This document shows, in pieces, positions 15,816 to 21,719 of a stretch of 23,568 nucleotides of DNA (position 1 is its first letter; every line of letters starts with the position of its first letter). The DNA comes from an uncultured Chloroflexota bacterium (GTDB lineage Bacteria > Chloroflexota > Dehalococcoidia > UBA3495). The DNA is taken from assembly GCA_913020235.1 (NCBI GenBank), contig CAJWBT010000001.1:1-23568 (forward strand), read 5' to 3'. A program made the position numbers and the translations under genes. The notes under the pieces were generated by a model, which was given only the letters and a program-made list of their open reading frames with translations, was not told the origin of the DNA and did not search any database.

Positions 15816-15837
15816 CACAGATATGGCCGTGCGTCAA
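15809..15837 (-). promoter_or_regulatory. weak transposase promoter, -35 in the right terminal repeat
   Basis: On the reverse strand TTGACG (15832-15837) is followed after 17 bases by TACTCT (15809-15814), a poor -10. The mirrored position to the passenger promoter supports the idea. The leader would be about 150 nt and antisense to the 50-aa frame. Confidence 0.35.
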
Positions 15838-15873
15838 GTATACAATCGCGCTTGCAAGAAAGGGTTCCCCTGA
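15827..15873. repeat. right terminal inverted repeat of the transposon
   Basis: The outer 30 bases (15844-15873, ending GGGTTCCCCTGA) mirror the left end exactly. The inner block CCGTGCGTCAAG (15827-15838) is the mirror of CTTGACGCACGG. It also places an inward TTGACG box on the minus strand. Confidence 0.93.
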
Positions 15874-15913
15874 AACCCCTCGTAAAGAACCGGCGCTCGG
15901 GCGGGTCTCTGGT

Positions 15914-16540
15914 CTAGCCGACCCGGTAGACCCATACCTGGTGGTAGACGTCGGGCTCGCCTTTGGGCAGGGTTTGGAACTGCTCGGTGGTCTCCACAAG
16001 CTGCCATTTGCCTGCGGCCTCCAACGCGGCGTGCTTCTCTTTGAAACCGCCGGTCTCGTACACGTCGGGCCTCAGGGTGAAGACGATGTGTCCCCCCGGC
16101 CTGGTCACGCGCACCAGTTCGTCCAGGGAGCCGGCCGGGGCGTGCCCGACAGTCAGCACCCCCACGCTTATCACGGCATCGAAGGCGCCGGTGGGAAAGT
16201 CCAAAGGCTCTCCCATCACCATCTGGTGAAGCTCCCGGTACACGTTCTTGTTGCGGGACTCCTCCAGCATGCCTTGTGAAAGGTCCATGGCTGTCAGGTT
16301 GCCGTATCCCTGTCCGGCCAGGATCTGGCCCACCAGGCCCGTGCCGGCCCCGGCGTCCAGGATGCGGGAATCCTTGGGCGCGTGGCGGGCCAGGAGTTCG
16401 GCGGCTCTCGGGGGGCCCAGGTAATCGAAGTCTCTGGTGAGGTCGGCTTCGTACTCCGACGCCCACTGGTCGTACCGCTCCTCAAGCTCCTGATTGTTCC
16501 GCGAGGAGTACACCCACTGGACCTTGTTCTCTTCAGGCAT
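15914..16540 (-). CDS. class I SAM-dependent methyltransferase (METTL27/WBSCR27-like)
   Basis: This 208-aa protein has the SAM-binding motif I in ILDAGAGTGLVGQIL, an acidic end of the second strand in NLTAMDLSQGML, and DAVISVGVLTVGHAPAGSL followed by RVTRPGGHIVFTL. The opening YDQWASEYEADL is typical of the METTL27-like group. It is last in the phosphonate operon, 14 bp after the aminotransferase, so an aminophosphonate or a derivative is a possible substrate, but the sequence does not show this. Two adjacent ATGs exist (16543 and 16540). The second is preferred because AGGAGG then lies 5 bases upstream. Confidence 0.88.
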   Translation of the reverse strand: MPEENKVQWVYSSRNNQELEERYDQWASEYEADLTRDFDYLGPPRAAELLARHAPKDSRILDAGAGTGLVGQILAGQGYGNLTAMDLSQGMLEESRNKNVYRELHQMVMGEPLDFPTGAFDAVISVGVLTVGHAPAGSLDELVRVTRPGGHIVFTLRPDVYETGGFKEKHAALEAAGKWQLVETTEQFQTLPKGEPDVYHQVWVYRVG

Positions 16541-16554
16541 CATTTCCTCCTGCT

Positions 16555-17625
16555 TTACCGGCCCAACACCTGCTGCAAAGCGTCCAGAAAGCCGCGGATA
16601 TCGTCTTGGCTCATCAGACCGATCGTGCCGAGGCGGAAGGTGGTCTGGCTCAGCTGCCCCTGGGACTTGTATATCACGTATCCCCGCTCCTTGAGAGGAG
16701 CGTGCAGCTCCGGGTAGGACCAACCCTCCGGGAGCATCACCGTGGTCATGGTGTTGGACAGATGCTCGCGAGGGACCAGGAAGTCCAGCTCCAGTGATTC
16801 CAGGCCGTCGCGAAGGGTTTTTGCGATGCCCCGGTAGTGGGCGATCCGGTTCCGGACCCCCTCTTCCAACAGCTCCCTGGCTGCTTCCCGCAGGGCGTAC
16901 ATGGTCTGCACCGGCGGCGTGAAAGGGGTCTCGCCGTCCTCCTCCTTGCTCATGGTGCTGACCAGGTCGGTGGAGAAGGTTACCTGCCGGCGCTGGGACC
17001 AGGCCTCCAGAAGCTGGTTGGAGAGGACGACAAACGCTACACCGGGGACTCCCCGGAGGCACTTATTGGCGGAGCCGAGGACCAGGTCCACGCCCCAGCC
17101 CGGCAGGTCCAGCTCCTCTCCCCCCACGCTGCTCACCGTGTCCACCAGCACCCATTTGTGATAGCTTTTCGCGATCTCTGCCACCTGACGCAGGGGATTG
17201 AGGATGCCGGTGGTGGTCTCATGGTGGATCAGATAGACCGAGTCATGGGGGGTGGTCCGGACCAGTTCCTCCACTCGTTCCAGCGGTAGGGGGTGGGTCC
17301 AGTCCAGCTTTTCCAGGGTGTGGGGAATGCCGAACACCTGAGCGATCTGGGCGGCCCGTTCGCCGTAGACCCCGTTGGCAAGGATGAGCACCCCACTGGA
17401 GACCCCGCTGAGGGAGGTGATGGTGGCCTCGATGCCTGTCGTGCCCGACCCGCTCAGCGTGGCGCAGGAGTAGCCCTCGGGGACGCCGCAGATTTCCAGA
17501 AGCAGGCGGCGAGTCTCCCGAAGGAGGGAGGTAAACTCCTCCTCCCGGTGGCCGATGTCGGGGGCGGTCAGCGCGCGGCGCACCCGCTCGGAGATGTTCG
17601 CCGGCCCAGGTGACAGTATCAGCAT
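16555..17625 (-). CDS. phnW: 2-aminoethylphosphonate--pyruvate aminotransferase-like (class V PLP enzyme)
   Basis: This 356-aa enzyme matches PhnW in length and motifs. It begins LILSPGPANISERVRRAL, with GHREEEF shortly after. Asp162 in LVDTVSSVGGEE should contact the PLP ring nitrogen, and Lys188 in GSANKCLRGVPGVAFVV should form the Schiff base. PhnW interconverts phosphonoacetaldehyde and 2-aminoethylphosphonate. Because PEP mutase and phosphonopyruvate decarboxylase genes lie directly upstream, the biosynthetic direction, amination of phosphonoacetaldehyde, is the likely role. A related class V aminotransferase with another acceptor cannot be ruled out. The ATG at 17625 overlaps the upstream gene's stop by 7 bp. 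Confidence 0.85.
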   Translation of the reverse strand: MLILSPGPANISERVRRALTAPDIGHREEEFTSLLRETRRLLLEICGVPEGYSCATLSGSGTTGIEATITSLSGVSSGVLILANGVYGERAAQIAQVFGIPHTLEKLDWTHPLPLERVEELVRTTPHDSVYLIHHETTTGILNPLRQVAEIAKSYHKWVLVDTVSSVGGEELDLPGWGVDLVLGSANKCLRGVPGVAFVVLSNQLLEAWSQRRQVTFSTDLVSTMSKEEDGETPFTPPVQTMYALREAARELLEEGVRNRIAHYRGIAKTLRDGLESLELDFLVPREHLSNTMTTVMLPEGWSYPELHAPLKERGYVIYKSQGQLSQTTFRLGTIGLMSQDDIRGFLDALQQVLGR

Positions 17626-18200
17626 CTCTCAATCCCCCCGTGAACGCTGCTCTTGAACCGGTCCCGGATATCCGTGGGTGAGTGAGAAACCCTGGGAATA
17701 CCCTTCACCGGGGCGATTCCGGCCTTGACCAGAATAAAGTGGGGGCCGGGACCGCGCGCGCACTCCAGGAGGGCGCTCCGGAGCCCTTCCACATCGTCGG
17801 CCCGGACCACCGTGCGGTACCCGGCGCCCTCGGCCACCCGGGTCAGGTCGAACCCGGAGCTGATGGACGGCTGCCCCCCGGTGGACTCGTAGGCCTCATT
17901 GTCCAAGATGATGTGGGTCAAGTTGCGGGGGCCCTCGGCGCCGATGAGGGGCACCGTCCCGAGGCTCATGAGGGCGCTCCCGTCACCCTCCAACACGAAA
18001 ACGCGCTGCTCCGGGGCGAGGAGCGCCAGCCCCAGCCCAAAGGAGGACAGGAGCCCCATGGACCCGAGCATGTAGAAATTCCCGGTCCTGTCGCCGGTGA
18101 CGAACACCTCCCGGGAGATCATTCCCGTGGTGCTCAGGACCAGGTCGGCGGGCCGGACGTGCTCCAGCACCTTCTCGATCGCCAGATAGCGGGGGATCAC
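17619..18200 (-). CDS. phosphonopyruvate decarboxylase, beta (TPP-binding) chain
   Basis: This 193-aa protein is the C-terminal half of phosphonopyruvate decarboxylase, which makes phosphonoacetaldehyde and pulls the unfavourable PEP mutase reaction forward. It has LSTTGMISREVF, LGSMGLLSSFGLGLAL, the TPP/Mg motif beginning GDGSALMSLGT and ending in the Asn of IILDNEAY, and STGGQPS, which corresponds to the SVGGQPT loop of Ppd. The end, with a Gly-Ile-Pro-Arg and SPTD segment, resembles the Ppd tail. The GTG at 18200 overlaps the alpha stop by 4 bp. Upstream codons in this frame lie over the alpha gene and are not family-like. Ppd is normally one chain of about 380 aa, so this is a split form. 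Confidence 0.87.
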   Translation of the reverse strand: MIPRYLAIEKVLEHVRPADLVLSTTGMISREVFVTGDRTGNFYMLGSMGLLSSFGLGLALLAPEQRVFVLEGDGSALMSLGTVPLIGAEGPRNLTHIILDNEAYESTGGQPSISSGFDLTRVAEGAGYRTVVRADDVEGLRSALLECARGPGPHFILVKAGIAPVKGIPRVSHSPTDIRDRFKSSVHGGIERC

Positions 18201-18691
18201 TCTACCACCCCCGCCCGGACCAACAACGCTCCCGGAACCGAGTGCTCCTTGATACCCGACAGCAGCCGGTCCAGGGCGGGCTCCAGATTGTCCGGTTCCA
18301 GTATTTCGTAGGGGATTCCCAGCAAGTCCAGGATCTCCGGAGTCTTTACCCCCATGATCCAGTGCTCGGGAGCGTCGTTGGGCGGCCCCCCATACCCGCG
18401 CCATCCGATCAGCAGGAACACCGGTATCTTGTACATCAGGCTGAAGGAGGTCAACGGGTTGACGAGGTTGCCAACTCCCGAGTTCTGCAGGATCACGCCG
18501 CCCAACTGCCCGGAGAAGTAGGCGGCGCTGGCGACGCCAAGGGCCACGTCCTCCCGCACGGCCGGGATGTAACGGATCTCCGGGTCGCCGGCCATGGCGT
18601 CATACACTTCCTGAAAGGTGGAATCAGGTACGCCGGAGAAGAAAGTCAGGCCACGTTTTTTCAGGATGTCCCAGAAGGCTTGGGCTTTCAT
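18197..18691 (-). CDS. phosphonopyruvate decarboxylase, alpha (pyrimidine-binding) chain
   Basis: This 164-aa protein is the N-terminal half of phosphonopyruvate decarboxylase. LTFFSGVPDSTFQEVYDAM matches the Ppd opening, Glu47 in VREDVALGVA is the expected TPP-activating Glu, and LQNSGVGNLVNPLTS followed by LIGWRGYGGPPNDAPEH matches the Ppd active-site region rather than sulfopyruvate decarboxylase. With the coupled beta chain it should form an alpha2beta2-like enzyme (inference). The ATG at 18691 has no Shine-Dalgarno, which fits translational coupling. It overlaps by 4 bp with a stop codon (18688-18690) in a frame that is not the annotated PEP-mutase frame; see the PEP-mutase entry. Confidence 0.88.
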   Translation of the reverse strand: MKAQAFWDILKKRGLTFFSGVPDSTFQEVYDAMAGDPEIRYIPAVREDVALGVASAAYFSGQLGGVILQNSGVGNLVNPLTSFSLMYKIPVFLLIGWRGYGGPPNDAPEHWIMGVKTPEILDLLGIPYEILEPDNLEPALDRLLSGIKEHSVPGALLVRAGVVE

Positions 18692-18721
18692 CGCTGGGCC
18701 GTCGTTGTATTGGCGATCATG

Positions 18722-19807
18722 CTATCGGGTACCACGGACCGGGCCGTTGGATGTCGGCGATAGTCTCGCGGGGGCACGTGACTTGCTCGGGGGCCTCCGA
18801 ACAGGTTCCAGACGGTCCAGCCGCGGCTCGCCATCTCCGCTCCCGTGGTCACCGGGATGGCGCAGGGCCCGTGCCCGCTCCCGGTCCCCCTCGGTGATGC
18901 GGTCGTGACCCACGCAGTTGAAAATATCCCGCACCGGAGCACAAAGCTGGTCGGCCTCGTGGCTGCTGCCACTCTCCAGGATGTTGAGGGCTACCTCGCA
19001 CATGGCCCGGTAGGCGGCGCGAAGAAGGTGATTGGCATGGATGATAACGTTGAATCCCCTGGCCGCCAGCTCCAGATCGGTGATGGTGTTGTAGGTAGTC
19101 GGCACACACACCAGCGCCGGTCGTCTCCCCAGCCGCTTGCAGAGGGGGTCGTAGGCTTCGGCAAAGGCGAGTATTTCACCGGGGTCTCGGCTATTGGAGT
19201 GAATCATTATCCCGTCAGCGCCGGCGCGGATATAGCGCTCGGCCCGGCTCAGGGCGTCCTCCAGGCCCGCCCCGGCAATCAGGCTCTCCAGGCGGGCCAC
19301 GATCATGAAATCATCGGTGACCTTCACTTTGTTCCCAGCCGCGATCTTTCCGGCGAAGACGCGGGGGTCTTCCAGGTCCTGGCTGGCGGATGCGTCCAAG
19401 CTGTTTCGCTTGGGGTATACCTTGTCCTCGATGATCACCGCCGACACTCCGAGGCGTTCCAGGTGCTTGACCAGGTACTCGAACTGGGCGGGCTCCCCTC
19501 CGGTGTCGCCGTCCACCAGTATGGGCTTGGTGGTCACGTTGAGGATCTGGTCAACGGTTTGGGTACGGGAGTCGAAGCCGACGATGGAACAATCGGGCAT
19601 CCCTTTGCTGGCGGAGTCGGTCAGGCTGCTTTCCCAGAGTCCGTCGAATTCGATGATGCGGCCGCCCTTCTTGGCTCTCACGGTTTCAGCGATGATGCCG
19701 CTGAGACCGTTGTGAGTCTCTATGATGCGGGCGAAGCCCTGGCGGGCGATACACTTCTTCAGTGCCTGAAGCCGTTCCCCAGGTGTGATTGCGTTCATGC
19801 CTGTCAT
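18722..19807 (-). CDS. pepM: phosphoenolpyruvate phosphomutase, with probable frameshifted tail
   Basis: PEP mutase rearranges phosphoenolpyruvate to phosphonopyruvate, the entry step to nearly all natural phosphonates. The diagnostic EDKVYPKRNS (EDK-x5-NS, residues 127-136) separates it from isocitrate lyase relatives. VDGDTGG carries the Mg-binding Asp99 and Asp101, and HANHLLRAAYRAM follows near 258. The catalytic domain of about 300 aa is complete. After about residue 305 the frame gives an Arg/Pro-rich tail to a TAG at 18722. The +1 frame instead has very high third-position GC, encodes GPCAIPVTTGAEMASRGW and ends in TGA at 18688, overlapping the decarboxylase ATG. A frameshift or base-call error near the G5 run at 18887-18891 is likely. 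ATG 19807 has GAGGTGG 7 bases upstream. Confidence 0.9.
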   Translation of the reverse strand: MTGMNAITPGERLQALKKCIARQGFARIIETHNGLSGIIAETVRAKKGGRIIEFDGLWESSLTDSASKGMPDCSIVGFDSRTQTVDQILNVTTKPILVDGDTGGEPAQFEYLVKHLERLGVSAVIIEDKVYPKRNSLDASASQDLEDPRVFAGKIAAGNKVKVTDDFMIVARLESLIAGAGLEDALSRAERYIRAGADGIMIHSNSRDPGEILAFAEAYDPLCKRLGRRPALVCVPTTYNTITDLELAARGFNVIIHANHLLRAAYRAMCEVALNILESGSSHEADQLCAPVRDIFNCVGHDRITEGDRERARALRHPGDHGSGDGEPRLDRLEPVRRPPSKSRAPARLSPTSNGPVRGTR

Positions 19808-19895
19808 CGCTAGTCCACCTCGTATCAGCGTGGGGCCAGGCCTCACCCGGGCGCTGGCCGCCGCAAAAGCGTTGAAGAGCGGGCGCTCCCTGGGT

Positions 19896-20204
19896 TCAAC
19901 GGAGCGAAGGTTTTTCCGCGGTAACCAGAGCAAGCTGAGTGGGCAAGGGTATCAGTTTGGTGTCTTGGAAGCCCGCGTCGCGAAGCCAGGAGGCCACCTC
20001 TTCGCCACCCCGGTCTCTGGCGTCGGGGTCGAAGGCCACAAGCACGTACAGGTCCTCGAAGGTGTCCAATCTTCGTCGTGCGGGGCTATCGTCGATCCGC
20101 ATGTAGTCCTGGACAATCACCATGCCTCCCGGCGCCAGCACCTCATGGGCCAACTCGTTGACCTGCTCTGCGTCCAGCTTCTCCGGCGCTTGAGTTGGAT
20201 CCAT
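19896..20204 (-). CDS. C-terminal fragment of an O-methyltransferase, possibly a truncated gene
   Basis: This 102-aa product resembles only the last third of an acetylserotonin-type O-methyltransferase: LAPGGMVIVQDYM, then WLRDAGFQDTKLIPLP and a final strand. The SAM-binding motif I that should come before it is absent, and no matching sequence lies upstream on this strand. Yet it has its own ATG with GGAGG seven bases upstream, so it may be expressed. It precedes the PEP-mutase gene by 88 bp and could be the first gene of that operon. TTGACC on the reverse strand (20329-20334) is a possible -35, with a poor -10 at 20306-20311. Confidence 0.6.
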   Translation of the reverse strand: MDPTQAPEKLDAEQVNELAHEVLAPGGMVIVQDYMRIDDSPARRRLDTFEDLYVLVAFDPDARDRGGEEVASWLRDAGFQDTKLIPLPTQLALVTAEKPSLR

Positions 20205-20222
20205 GTTGTTGCCTCCATTTGA

Positions 20223-20251
20223 AAGAAAACCCGAGCGGCGAGCTTGGGTTT
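20223..20251 (-). terminator. terminator-like hairpin just before the phosphonate operon
   Basis: On the reverse strand AAACCCAAGC, a 5-base loop and GCTCGGGTTT form a 10-bp stem with one mismatch, followed by the U-rich run TCTTTC. It ends about 5 bases before the ribosome binding site region of the 102-aa gene. It could end an upstream transcript or act as an attenuator of the operon. Confidence 0.45.
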
Positions 20252-20460
20252 GGCCACGCTTGCCCGGCTGATGGAGCCCGTGGGCCTGGCACAAATCAAA
20301 TCAGGAAAATGATAGCGGCGTGCCCGAGGGTCAATGAATGCTTGGAGATTGCGGGCGGGCCCGGTATTGAGCCGGGGAAAATGTGAAGGAGGGGGCTGGA
20401 GCTATGGTTCGCAGGGGACGGCGTGCTGGCACCAGGACGGACGGCTGGCAAGAGGAGACG

Positions 20461-20485
20461 AAAAAGCCCCGAAGATGCGGTGGCT
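20461..20485 (-). terminator. intrinsic terminator
   Basis: On the reverse strand AGCC-A-CCG pairs with CGGGGCT (7 bp with a single bulged A, loop CATCTT), followed directly by a T5 run. It is about 135 bp downstream of a -10 box at 20625-20630 on the same strand. Confidence 0.5.
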
Positions 20486-20618
20486 GTCGGTCCTGCTTGC
20501 TAGGCCCGGTAGCGGATGAAGGTTAGATGTTTTCACGCAATTACCTCTGCCGGGGAAGGCACGTCTACTATGGTCGCAATCCTTCCTGGAGCACTTCCCC
20601 GATAAGCGGCCTCTTGGC
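20461..20618 (-). ncRNA. candidate small RNA or attenuated leader, about 158 nt
   Basis: A promoter candidate (20625-20653) and an intrinsic terminator (20461-20485) on the reverse strand bracket a stretch with no convincing gene. Within it CGGGGAAG and CTTCCCCG can form an 8-bp stem. The unit lies upstream of the phosphonate operon. I do not recognise a known riboswitch or RNA family. The call rests only on promoter, terminator and hairpin. Confidence 0.25.
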
Positions 20619-20624
20619 TGAGGG

Positions 20625-20653
20625 AGTTTAGCAGCACCCATGTTGGCCGTCAA
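20625..20653 (-). promoter_or_regulatory. sigma70-type promoter overlapping a palindrome
   Basis: On the reverse strand TTGACG (20648-20653) and TAAACT (20625-20630, four of six matches) are 17 bases apart. The -35 box is part of the 11-bp inverted repeat at 20647-20671, so a protein bound there would block it. Confidence 0.45.
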
Positions 20654-20671
20654 CTCCCCGGGAGTTGACGG
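20647..20671. promoter_or_regulatory. 11-bp inverted repeat, possible operator
   Basis: CCGTCAACTCC and GGAGTTGACGG are perfect mirror arms around CCG. It lacks a U-tract, so an operator is more likely than a terminator. It covers the -35 box of the reverse-strand promoter and gives a second TTGACG on the plus strand that has no good -10. Confidence 0.5.
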
Positions 20672-20741
20672 AGCGACAATAGTGTCTTTGCATTCGATCA
20701 GGACGCCGCATCCCGACTGGATGTGAGGTGTGGACGGCGGG

Positions 20742-20996
20742 TTAGCGGCACATATGATCGGACGCTGTGCGGAAGCACTTACTCCCGCGGCTGCCGGTGT
20801 TCAGCAGCTCCCGCGCCGCCTCGGCTCCGGAGATGCCGGGGAGCATCAGGTCCATGATGACCAGGTCAGGCCGGAGCCGCGACGCGGCCTCCACGCCGGC
20901 CTCCCCGGTTGGCGCCATGGTTACCTCGTGGTCGAGCCGGCCCAGGACTATCCGGTACGGGGCGCGTAATGGAGCCCGGTCTTCGATGACTAGTAC
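20742..20996 (-). pseudogene. N-terminal remnant of a response-regulator receiver domain
   Basis: The reverse strand encodes VLVIEDRAPLR near the start, where the acidic pocket of a CheY-like domain should be, and RPDLVIMDLMLPGISGAEAA, whose first Asp of the MDLMLPG block is the expected phosphorylation site. There is no start codon: an in-frame TGA (20997-20999) precedes the first codon. The homology stops near residue 70 of about 125, and unrelated codons continue to a TAA at 20742. Both ends are therefore lost. A palindromic repeat begins 22 bp upstream and may mark the break. It is a clear fragment of a two-component regulator and should not be functional. Confidence 0.75.
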
Positions 20997-21020
20997 TCAG
21001 TCAGCTTGAAACTGACCGTC

Positions 21021-21091
21021 GTCATTCTGAGCGACGCGAAGAATCTCGTTGTTACGCTGAGATTCTTCATCGCTCCGCTCCTCAGAATGAC
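21021..21091. repeat. palindromic interspersed-type repeat
   Basis: GTCATTCTGAGCGACGCG followed by AAGAATCTC reads again in inverted form toward 21091, where the right arm (GAGATTCTTC through CTCAGAATGAC) has a 6-base expansion. The TCATTCTGAGCG...GAAGAATC pattern resembles a palindrome I know as dispersed in many bacterial genomes, including Chloroflexota. As RNA it would fold strongly and could terminate transcription from either side. No target duplication is visible. Confidence 0.75.
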
Positions 21092-21146
21092 ATCCTGTTA
21101 AAACCAAGTTGGCTGAGTATTGGTATCTTGGCCATCAGCGGCTTGG

Positions 21147-21719
21147 TTAGCCCCGTGGCCGGTCTCTCGCGAGGTCCAGCAAGCGAACGTTGGCCGCTCC
21201 ATCTTCGATCTCCAGGAATCCAAGGGTCCCCAGCGCTCCGGGATGTGGAGGCCGGCCCGGATAGGTTGGGCTGCCCGGGTTGACCAGTAGCACTCCGTCG
21301 TAGTAGCAGACAAGCTCGTAGTGGGTGTCCCCGAAAACCACGATGTCCACCGGCTGGCCGAACTTTCGAGCCATGATCTCCCGCCCTCGCCCTTCCGGAA
21401 ATTGCAGCCCGGAGCCGTCGGCGTTGGTGCAGATCCTGGGTCCCGGCCATTGGATGTCGTGGATCATGCCGATGGATATTCCCCCAGCCCGAACCACCCG
21501 GGTAACCTCCGCCAGCCGGTCACCCGGCTCGGTGGGGTCTTCGTAGCCGCGCACCGCCAACACGGGAGCGACCGTTTCGAGGCAGTCCAGGACGCCCAGG
21601 CATTCCAGATCGCCGCAGTGAAGGACCAGGTCGACGCCGTCCAGCGCGGTCAGCACCTCGCCGGGCAGGTCCCATCCGCGGCCGCCCAGGTGAGTATCCG
21701 AGATCAGGCCGATCTTCAT
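21147..21719 (-). CDS. YfcE/MJ0936-type metallophosphoesterase with altered ligand motifs
   Basis: This 190-aa protein has the calcineurin-like phosphoesterase order of motifs: ISDTHLGG (Asp8, His10), LVLHCGDLE (Asp37), a GNxD position that reads RGYEDP (Tyr59 for Asn), MIHD (His87), a GHTH position that reads GDTH (Asp131 for His, then His133) and VNPGSPTYP. YfcE-type enzymes hydrolyse phosphodiesters with two metal ions. Two ligand changes could alter metal content or activity. ATG 21719 overlaps the upstream oxidoreductase stop by 4 bp; the frame continues upstream without family sequence. Confidence 0.88.
   Translation of the reverse strand: MKIGLISDTHLGGRGWDLPGEVLTALDGVDLVLHCGDLECLGVLDCLETVAPVLAVRGYEDPTEPGDRLAEVTRVVRAGGISIGMIHDIQWPGPRICTNADGSGLQFPEGRGREIMARKFGQPVDIVVFGDTHYELVCYYDGVLLVNPGSPTYPGRPPHPGALGTLGFLEIEDGAANVRLLDLARDRPRG

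Larger units (their letters stand above)
13977..15873. mobile_element. IS1595-family (ISXO2-like) transposon with passenger gene
   Basis: A 1,897-bp element is bounded by inverted repeats of 47 bp with 42 matches. It carries an ISXO2-type transposase on the minus strand, a membrane passenger gene on the plus strand and a possible 50-aa protein. IS1595-family elements are known to carry passenger genes. Its base composition is visibly less GC-rich than the flanks, most strongly in the passenger gene, which fits recent transfer. I looked for the 8-bp target duplication expected of the family and do not see one at either plausible boundary. It sits between two convergent genes and disrupts neither. 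Confidence 0.88.
20205..21146. other. 942-bp region without an intact gene
   Basis: The stretch between the phosphonate operon and the metallophosphoesterase gene holds two terminator-like hairpins, a promoter with an overlapping palindrome, a decayed receiver-domain fragment and a 71-bp palindromic repeat, each listed separately. Short open frames on both strands lack ribosome binding sites and family resemblance. I find no tRNA. Confidence 0.6.

Noticed and set aside
13960..15890. 8-bp target-site duplication of the transposon
   Set aside because: The bases outside either possible end do not match between left and right flank.
20402..20653. 83-aa minus-strand open frame
   Set aside because: Its start codon lies within the predicted -35 box, it has no ribosome site, and the product does not look like a protein family.
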